Assembly: GCA_963807155.1 (NCBI GenBank)
Contig: CAWEAZ010000019.1
Location: 124,001-188,000, forward strand
DNA: 64,000 nucleotides
Reading direction: 5' to 3'
Origin: JACCZX01 sp963807155
Lineage (GTDB): Bacteria; Pseudomonadota; Gammaproteobacteria; Burkholderiales; Burkholderiaceae_F
Below are positions 58,477-64,000 of this stretch, in pieces. Both the position numbers and the translations under genes were made by a program. Positions within the stretch are counted from its first letter, which is position 1, and every line of letters begins with the position of its first letter. The notes beneath the pieces are model-generated. The model saw nothing but the letters and a program-made list of their open reading frames with translations, searched no databases and was not told the origin of the DNA.

Positions 58477-59154
58477 TTACTTGGCAGCGTCCTTCAGTCG
58501 CAGCCCTTGAACGAAGTCCGCCACCGCGCGAATCTCGCTGTCGGAGAGTTTCGCGGCGATCTCCTGCATCGCGAGGTTATTGCGACGCGTGCCCTGGCGA
58601 AAATCCTTCAACGTCGCTTCTACATATTCGGCGTGCTGCGCCGCGAGTCGCGGATATTGACTCGGAATACCAAGTCCCGCTGGATTGTGGCAACCCGAAC
58701 ACGCCGGCAACGATTTTTCGGGCAATCCGGCGCGCCAGATTCGCTGGCCAAGATCCAACGTTTGTTTATTACGCGCTGTGCTCAACTGCGCCGTCTGTCC
58801 CGCAAACCACGCCGCCACGTTGCGCTTGTCTTCATCGGATAGCTGCGAAGCAAAGCCGCTCATGATCGCGTTCTCACGCGCCGGACGCTGCTGTCCCTGC
58901 CTGACGGTGTAGTCGAGCAATTGTTTGTACAGATAATCGGAATGCTGTTGCGCCAACCGCGGGTTCGCCGGCGCAGTCGAATTGCCGTCGGCACCATGGC
59001 ACGCGGCGCATACCTGCGAGGCGATTTGTTGCCCACGCGCCGGATCGACTGTCGGTGCTGGCTTCATCTGAGCGTTACCGCCCAGCGGTGCACTCAAGCT
59101 TGCTACAACGGCCAAGCGGATCACTAGACGCGGGCAGCAGGCTAATTTCATCAA
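58477..59154 (-). CDS. Cytochrome c4, dihaem
   Basis: 225 residues. Signal peptide, then two class I cytochrome c domains: VCAACHGADGN and PACSGCHNPAGLG, each with a distal methionine (IMSGFASQL, NLAMQEIA). Periplasmic electron carrier, here probably from bc1 to terminal oxidases or nitrite reductase. Convergent with lysA; the two stops sit in the palindrome GTAACGTTAC. Confidence 0.94.
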   Translation of the reverse strand: MMKLACCPRLVIRLAVVASLSAPLGGNAQMKPAPTVDPARGQQIASQVCAACHGADGNSTAPANPRLAQQHSDYLYKQLLDYTVRQGQQRPARENAIMSGFASQLSDEDKRNVAAWFAGQTAQLSTARNKQTLDLGQRIWRAGLPEKSLPACSGCHNPAGLGIPSQYPRLAAQHAEYVEATLKDFRQGTRRNNLAMQEIAAKLSDSEIRAVADFVQGLRLKDAAK

Positions 59155-59273
59155 GCATTTTCTCCAGGCGAAGAGGACATGTGCCGGCAGCCATCTCGCT
59201 GACTCAGCAAATCGCCGCGTATTCTACGCAACCCAACGCTAGTGTTTTGCAGCCCCGGAGCGCCTGGCCTGTG

Positions 59274-59892
59274 CAGCTTTTCCGTTCCGCCCGGTTCGTG
59301 ATGTCGGTAGCTGCCCTCGATGATTTGCCGGCGCCGGCATTGCCCGAGATCGCCTTTTCAGGACGCTCGAACGCCGGCAAATCGAGCGCGATTAACGTGC
59401 TCACAGGTCAGAAGAGATTGGCATTCGCCAGCAAAACGCCAGGCCGCACGCAGCTGCTGAATTTCTTCGAGCTTTCGGAGCGCAATGAAGACAAGCAAAT
59501 CGTGCCTCGCGGAACGCTGGTCGATCTGCCCGGATACGGCTTCGCGCAGGCGCCACAGGCACAGCGCAGTCAATGGGATGAGCTGGTCGGCGGGTATGTC
59601 TCATCGCGCCAGACGTTGGTCGGAATCGTGATCGTGATGGATGCGCGCCGTCCACTAATGCGCGGCGACGAAGCATTGATCAGCTTCGTGGAGCCGCGCG
59701 AATCATCGTTGCATTTCCTGCTGACAAAGTCGGATCAACTAAACAACGCAGAAAAAAAAACTGCCTTAGCCGCGGCCCAGCAGCGTGCTGCCCAAATCGG
59801 CGCGCGTGCGACTGCCCAGCTGTTTTCGGCGCTCAAGCGAGGAAGGGGTCGACGAACTGGCCTACATCCTTTCGGGGTGGCTACGTAGTTGA
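59274..59892 (+). CDS. engB: Ribosome biogenesis GTPase YihA/EngB, 3' frameshift
   Basis: Small GTPase for 50S assembly. G1 GRSNAGKSS, SKTPGRTQLLNFF (G2), DLPGYGFA (G3), LTKSDQL (G4). GTG 59274 gives MQLFRSARFVMSV, which aligns with the family N-terminus; the frame is open to 59055. Near 59840 the C-terminal helix shifts frame: GVDELAYILSGWLRS, stop at 59892. About 205 residues. Divergent from the cytochrome c4 gene. Confidence 0.93.
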
Positions 59893-59938
59893 CGGTGCGC
59901 AACGCAACAGCTAATAAGACGCAATAACAGGAGTTTGC

Positions 59939-60952
59939 ATGCAGATCCTTGGCCAGTATCCGTCGGTACGAATGCGTCGTATGCGGCGCGACGACTTTTC
60001 GCGCCGGCTGATGCGCGAACATCGGGTCACTACAGACGATTTGATTTATCCCGTCTTTGTTCTCGACGGCAAGAACCGGGTTGAACCTGTTGCGTCGATG
60101 CCCGGCGTGGAGCGCGTATCGCTGGACCGGCTTCTGCCGATCGCGGAGGAGTGTGTGCGGCTGCAGATACCGGTCATCGCACTGTTTCCGGTCATCGAAC
60201 AGTCGCTCAAGTCGCCCGACGGCCGTGAGGCGACGAATCCCGACGGCATCGTGCCGCGCATCGCAAGCGGCAATTGAAGCAACGATTTCCCGAACTCGGC
60301 GTGTTGACCGATGTCGCGCTCGATCCCTACACGACGCACGGTCAGGACGGTGTCATCGATTCGGCCGGCTACGTGCTGAACGACGAAACGATCGCGATTC
60401 TGACGCAGCAGGCGTTATTGCAGGCGCAAGCCGGCGTTGACATCGTCGCCCCGAGCGACATGATGGACGGGCGCATCGGTGCAATCCGTGCAGCGCTCGA
60501 GCAAAACGGTGCGATACACACTCGCATCATGGCGTACTCGGCCAAGTATGCGAGCGCTTTTTTCGCCCCGTTTCGCGACGCGGTCGGCTCGTCGCGCAAA
60601 CCTCGGCGCGTCGAACAAAATGACGTATCAAATGGATCCGGCGAATACCGATGAAGCGCTATGGGAAGTGGGGCTCGATCTTGCCGAGGGCGCCGATATG
60701 GTGATGGTGAAGCCCGGGATGCCCTACCTCGACATCGTGCGCCGCATTAAAGACGCTTACAAAGCGCCGACGTTCGTTTATCAAGTGAGCGGTGAATATT
60801 CGATGCTAAAGGCTGCAGCGGCCAACGGCTGGCTCGACGAGAAAAAAGTCGTGCTCGAATCGATGCTGGCATTCAAACGAGCCGGCGCTGACGGAATCCT
60901 GACCTACTTCGGACTGCAAGTCGCGCGTTGGCTGCGCGATGAAAGTCAGTGA
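59939..60952 (+). CDS. hemB: Delta-aminolevulinic acid dehydratase (porphobilinogen synthase), frameshifted
   Basis: Condenses two ALA molecules to porphobilinogen. CAGGAG precedes the ATG. The N-terminus QYPSVRMRRMRRDDFSRRLMREH is typical. The frame stops at 60277 after DGIVPRIA, resumes as FPELGVLTDVALDPYTTHGQDGVID (with IVAPSDMMDGRIG), breaks again near 60598 and resumes as NLGASNKMTYQMDPAN...VMVKPGMPYLDIVRR. Both Schiff-base lysine regions (AYSAKYAS and VKPGMPY) are present. Two indels restore about 337 residues. Confidence 0.94.
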
Positions 60953-60956
60953 ACTA

Positions 60957-61289
60957 CTAAGCGACGATCGAGCGCGCGGTTTCCGACTCAATCCAGCGCA
61001 AGTAGGCGGCGTGGCCGGCCGCAATCGGCCAAGCAATGATCTCCGGAACGTCGTAGGGATGCAGATGACGGATCGCCTGCTCAACGTCGCTGTAGCGTTC
61101 GCGTGTCGTCTTGATCAATAGTGGCACTTCGGTCGCACGTTCGACGTTGCCTTGCCAGCGATAAATCGACTGCACAGGCGCCAATCGATTGACGCACGCC
61201 GCGAGGGACTGCTCGACGAGCGCCAAGGCAATGCGATCTGCCACCGCTTCGTCCGGACAGTTCGTCAGCACGAGCAGCGCCTCCGCCAT
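60957..61289 (-). CDS. cutA: Divalent cation tolerance protein CutA
   Basis: 110 residues. VLTNCPDEAVADRIALALVEQSLAACVN and SIYRWQGNVERATEVPLLIKTT are the CutA1 trimer signature; ends around HPYDVPEIIAWPI. Role in copper tolerance is debated. Follows rplQ, as in Burkholderia-type genomes; convergent with hemB (4 bp). Confidence 0.95.
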   Translation of the reverse strand: MAEALLVLTNCPDEAVADRIALALVEQSLAACVNRLAPVQSIYRWQGNVERATEVPLLIKTTRERYSDVEQAIRHLHPYDVPEIIAWPIAAGHAAYLRWIESETARSIVA

Positions 61290-61295
61290 CGGCTG

Positions 61296-61691
61296 CTACG
61301 TCGCTGAGTCGTCGGCCTCGGCAGCAGCGGGTAGTGGACGATCGACCAATTCCACGAACGCCATCGGTGCGTTGTCGCCGACTCTGAAACCCATCTTCAG
61401 GATGCGCGTGTAGCCGCCGTTGCGAGCGGCATACCGCGGACCGATTTCACTGAACAGCTTCACGACAATCTCGCGGTCGCGAAGCCGATTGAACGCCAAA
61501 CGCTTATTGGCAACCGTCGGCTCGCGGCCGAGTGTGATCAGCGGCTCGACAACGCGCCGCAGCTCCTTGGCCTTGGGCAGGGTCGTCCTGATTGCTTCGT
61601 GCCGCAGCAAGGAGTTAGTCATATTGCGCAACATCGCGAGCCGGTGTGAGCTCGTGCGGTTGAGTTTGCGCAGTCCGTGTCCGTGACGCAT
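61296..61691 (-). CDS. rplQ: 50S ribosomal protein L17
   Basis: 131 residues. MRHGHGLRKLNRTSSHRLAMLRNM at the N-terminus is the L17 signature; HEAIRTTLPKAKELRRVVEPLITL follows. GGAG precedes the start. A short acidic tail (AAAEADDSAT) extends the core. Confidence 0.97.
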   Translation of the reverse strand: MRHGHGLRKLNRTSSHRLAMLRNMTNSLLRHEAIRTTLPKAKELRRVVEPLITLGREPTVANKRLAFNRLRDREIVVKLFSEIGPRYAARNGGYTRILKMGFRVGDNAPMAFVELVDRPLPAAAEADDSAT

Positions 61692-61704
61692 GTGTCGCTC
61701 CGAT

Positions 61705-62766
61705 TCAGTGTCTTAAAAGTTGCGAATCTTCGATCCCGACTCGATCTTTGAGCGGGCGGCTCGCTTGATTATCAAAAATTACTGCACGCTCCATCCCTGC
61801 AGGCGGCCAATTTTCCAATTTCATGCCAAGCGTTAGTCCGCGCGCGGCCAGGACTTCCTTGATCTCGTTCAGCGACTTGCGCCCAAGATTCGGCGTCTTC
61901 AACAATTCGTTTTCAGTCCGCTGAATCAGATCGCCGATGTAATAAATGTTCTCAGCCTTCAGGCAATTGGCCGAGCGCACCGTGAGTTCAAGGTCATCTA
62001 CCGGCCGCAACAGGATCGGATCCACCTGCGGTGCGCGCGACGATTGCGCCAGGGCCGACTCGGCCATCCCTTCCAGCGCACCAAAGACTTGCAGCTGGTC
62101 CATCAGGATGCGCGCCGATTGCCGCACGGCTTCCTCCGGCGTAATCGCGCCGTTGGTTTCAATCGTCATCACCAGCTTGTCCAAATCGGTGCGCTGTTCG
62201 ACACGCGCCGCTTCGACCGCGTACGAAACACGCTTGACCGGCGAGAACGACGCGTCCATCACGATGCGACCGATCGTTTTCGAATGGTCATCACGAAACG
62301 CGCGCACGTTGCCGGGCACGTAGCCGCGGCCTTTTTCGATCTTGATCTGCAGCTCCAACCGACCGCCGCCCGACAAATGCGCGATCACGTGATCCGGATT
62401 GACGACCTCGACATCGTGCGGCAGCTCGATATCCCCCGCCGTGACGACGCCTTCGCCGTCCTTCTTCAAGGTCAGCGTGACTTCGTCGCGGTTGTGCAAC
62501 TTGAAGACGACGCCCTTCAGATTCAACAGGATGTCGACAACGTCTTCACGCACGCCATCGAGCGTCGAGTATTCGTGTACGACACCGGTGATCTGCGCTT
62601 CGGTTGGCGCATAGCCCACCATTGAAGACAACAGGATGCGACGCAGCGCGTTTCCGAGCGTGTGGCCGTAGCCACGCTCAAACGGCTCCATCGTGACGAC
62701 AGCGGAGTTATGCCCGATCGCTTCAACTTCGATCGCGCGCGGTTTCAAAAGTGCAACGTTTGCCAT
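61705..62766 (-). CDS. rpoA: RNA polymerase subunit alpha
   Basis: 353 residues. N-terminal assembly domain (GYGHTLGNALRRILLSSMVG, VKRVSYAVEAARV) and C-terminal domain (LELTVRSANCLKAENIYYIGDLIQRTENELLKTPNLGRKSLNEIKEVLAARGLTLGMKLENWPP). The protein normally ends a few residues after ENWPPAG (about 325-330); here about 28 extra residues follow with no known similarity. Stops exist in another frame just after ENWPPAG (TAA at about 61777), so a terminal indel is the likely cause. GAGGAG ribosome-binding site. Confidence 0.95.
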   Translation of the reverse strand: MANVALLKPRAIEVEAIGHNSAVVTMEPFERGYGHTLGNALRRILLSSMVGYAPTEAQITGVVHEYSTLDGVREDVVDILLNLKGVVFKLHNRDEVTLTLKKDGEGVVTAGDIELPHDVEVVNPDHVIAHLSGGGRLELQIKIEKGRGYVPGNVRAFRDDHSKTIGRIVMDASFSPVKRVSYAVEAARVEQRTDLDKLVMTIETNGAITPEEAVRQSARILMDQLQVFGALEGMAESALAQSSRAPQVDPILLRPVDDLELTVRSANCLKAENIYYIGDLIQRTENELLKTPNLGRKSLNEIKEVLAARGLTLGMKLENWPPAGMERAVIFDNQASRPLKDRVGIEDSQLLRH

Positions 62767-62825
62767 GATGCTCCTCTCAATGCCCTCAGCTCGTTACGCC
62801 GATAAGGCTGATGGGCTGCAATGTC

Positions 62826-62897
62826 GGATCAGTGCGCCCAAAACTGATCCCAGAATTAGGTTAGACCGCCGGTGTCGCAGACACCGGCGGCCTAACC
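62826..62897 (-). repeat. Two strong hairpins between rpsD and rpoA
   Basis: 62859-62876 pairs with 62880-62897: an 18-bp stem with loop TGC. The single non-Watson-Crick position is A-C on the plus strand but G-U in the minus-strand transcript, so the stem is fully paired only in the mRNA sense. A second perfect 8-bp stem GGATCAGT/ACTGATCC spans 62826-62850. No U-tract follows either. Confidence 0.75.
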
Positions 62898-62900
62898 CGC

Positions 62901-63524
62901 TTAACGCGAGTACAGCTCAACCACTAAAGACTCGTTGACATCTTTCGCCACATCGCTGCGCTCAGGTGCCGACTTAAATTTGCCTTCTAATTTGGTCGTG
63001 TCCACATCGACCCACGATGGAAAGCCGGTCTGGCCAGCCAGAGTCAGCGCTTCTGCAATGCGTCCCTGCTTGCGCGCCTTTTCCCGCACTCCGATCAAAT
63101 CGCCGGGGCGCACACGCATCGAAGCAATTCCCGCGGTGTCACCATTGATCGTGATCGCGCGATGCGACACCAATTGCCGCGCTTCGGCGCGCGTCGCGCC
63201 AAAGCCCATCCGGTACACGACGTTATCAAGACGCGATTCGAGCAGCATGATCAACTGTTCGCCGGTGTTTCCCTTACGGCTCGACGCCTCCTGGTAATAG
63301 CGCCGGAACTGCCGCTCGAGCACGCCATACATGCGCTTCAACTTCTGCTTCTCGCGCAGCTGCGTCCCGTAGTCCGACTGGCGCGCACCCGAGATACGCC
63401 CATGCTGGCCGGGCTTGCTATCGGCCTTGGCCTTCGAATCGAAAGCGCGGCGCGAGCTCTTCAAAAACAGATCAGTGCCTTCGCGACGCGAAAGCTTTAA
63501 CTTAGGTCCTGTGTAACGAGCCAC
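62901..63524 (-). CDS. rpsD: 30S ribosomal protein S4
   Basis: 207 residues. ARYTGPKLKLSRREGTDLFLKS at the N-terminus and the S4 RNA-binding domain (ESRLDNVVYRMGFGATRAEARQLVSHRAITINGDTAGIASMRVRPGDLIGV). Primary 16S rRNA binder and, in many bacteria, autoregulator of the alpha operon. Confidence 0.97.
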   Translation of the reverse strand: MARYTGPKLKLSRREGTDLFLKSSRRAFDSKAKADSKPGQHGRISGARQSDYGTQLREKQKLKRMYGVLERQFRRYYQEASSRKGNTGEQLIMLLESRLDNVVYRMGFGATRAEARQLVSHRAITINGDTAGIASMRVRPGDLIGVREKARKQGRIAEALTLAGQTGFPSWVDVDTTKLEGKFKSAPERSDVAKDVNESLVVELYSR

Positions 63525-63544
63525 TATCTTTCCTCAATGATCCT

Positions 63545-63584
63545 GCGGCTTCGCCGCATTAAGTCTGCACCGGTTTGTGCAGAC
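63545..63584 (-). repeat. Two hairpins between rpsK and rpsD
   Basis: GCGGC-TTC-GCCGC (63545-63557) and GTCTGCAC/GTGCAGAC with a 6-nt loop (63563-63584), both perfect, within the 79-bp gap. They may affect mRNA stability or S4 feedback; no terminator T-run. Confidence 0.6.
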
Positions 63585-63603
63585 AGTGGTTATCGCCGCT
63601 GAG

Positions 63604-64000
63604 CTATACCCTGCGGCGCTTTGGAGGACGCACGCCATTGTGTGGAACTGGCGTGATGTCCTGAATCGACGAAACACGAATACCGATTGCGTTCAACGCG
63701 CGCACCGACGACTCGCGGCCAGGGCCAGGGCCGGTAATGCGCACATCGAGATTCTTGATGCCATGCTCCTGCGCTGCACGCCCTGCCGTTTCGGCGGCGA
63801 CCTGCGCAGCAAAAGGCGTCGACTTGCGTGAGCCTTTGAAGCCGGCGCCCCCCGACGTCGCCCATGACAGCGTATTGCCCTGCCGATCGGTAATCGTAAT
63901 GATCGTGTTGTTGAACGACGCGTGCACGTGCGCGATGCCGTCCGACACCACTTTCTTAATCTTCTTACGCGCACGCTGCTGAGCAGCGACTTGTTGCGGA
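63604..64000 (-). CDS. rpsK: 30S ribosomal protein S11 (5' partial)
   Basis: The frame is open through the window end and reads QQVAAQQRARKKIKKVVSDG before the S11 core (IAHVHASFNNTIITITDRQGN, TPFAAQVAAETAGRAA, PHNGVRPPKRRRV). A GTG at 63951 is too internal to be the start; the true ATG lies just outside. Part of the alpha ribosomal operon. Confidence 0.96.
   Translation of the reverse strand, partial: PQQVAAQQRARKKIKKVVSDGIAHVHASFNNTIITITDRQGNTLSWATSGGAGFKGSRKSTPFAAQVAAETAGRAAQEHGIKNLDVRITGPGPGRESSVRALNAIGIRVSSIQDITPVPHNGVRPPKRRRV

Noticed and set aside
58471..58480. GTAACGTTAC palindrome as a regulator binding site
   Set aside because: It lies exactly over the convergent stop codons of lysA and the cytochrome c4 gene, which produces the palindrome by itself.
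62826..62897. Intrinsic terminator separating rpsD and rpoA
   Set aside because: Strong stems but no U-tract, and rpoA/rplQ downstream need transcription from the same operon.

Overview
The window is about 64 kb of high-GC chromosomal DNA. It almost certainly comes from a betaproteobacterium, most likely Burkholderiales or a close relative. The reasons are the blocks rpsK-rpsD-rpoA-rplQ-cutA-hemB-engB, hemA-prfA-prmC-grxD-ubiX, petABC-sspA-sspB, a complete hisGDCBHAFIE run joined to tatABC, the mlaFEDACB cluster joined to murA, and gltB-gltD next to dgt-aroB-aroK-pilQPONM-ponA. No integrase, transposase, phage gene, plasmid gene, rRNA or CRISPR array was seen.

Layout. 1-3.5 kb: two acyl-amino-acid hydrolase-type genes, a lipoprotein, a helical membrane-associated protein and a flavin reductase. 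3.7-7.9 kb (+): haem/translation/quinone block hemA, prfA, prmC, grxD, ubiX. 8.0-9.9 kb (-): copper nitrite reductase fused to cytochrome c, plus a small secreted CxxC protein. 10.2-13.5 kb: signalling genes (GGDEF protein, small coiled-coil protein, soluble histidine kinase, Crp/Fnr regulator). 13.8-18.3 kb: cspA, tRNA-Thr, sspB, sspA and the cytochrome bc1 operon. 18.5-20.2 kb (+): mscL and a DegS-like protease. 20.2-37.1 kb (-): one long co-oriented stretch with a Sel1 protein, tatCBA, hinT, the his genes, murA, ibaG, an ABC-2 exporter and the Mla lipid-transport genes. 37.2-39.1 kb (-): a small heavy-metal cluster. 39.1-53.9 kb (-): gltD, a small membrane gene, gltB, dgt, aroB, aroK and pilQPONM. 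54.3-64 kb: ponA, cyaY, lptM-lysA, cytochrome c4, engB, hemB, cutA, rplQ, rpoA, rpsD, rpsK.

The genes are mainly housekeeping and support an aerobic or denitrifying lifestyle: bc1 complex, cytochrome c4 and NirK for respiration; Tat for export of the Rieske protein; Mla, MurA and PBP1a for the envelope; type IV pilus assembly; and histidine, glutamate, shikimate and lysine synthesis.

The most conspicuous anomaly is the number of reading-frame breaks. More than twenty apparent single-base indels fall in genes that should be functional, including essential ones (hemB, hisF, lysA, engB, tatC, gltD, mlaF, mscL, petA/B/C). In nearly every case the family sequence continues immediately in another frame. 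The simplest explanation is uncorrected indels in the underlying assembly, so frameshifted genes are annotated over their full inferred span. Biological signals worth following are a small secreted CGVCDEDK protein behind NirK, a four-gene metal cluster with MerP- and MerT-like members, strong intercistronic hairpins in the rpsK-rpsD-rpoA operon, and an apparent CTG start for hisH.
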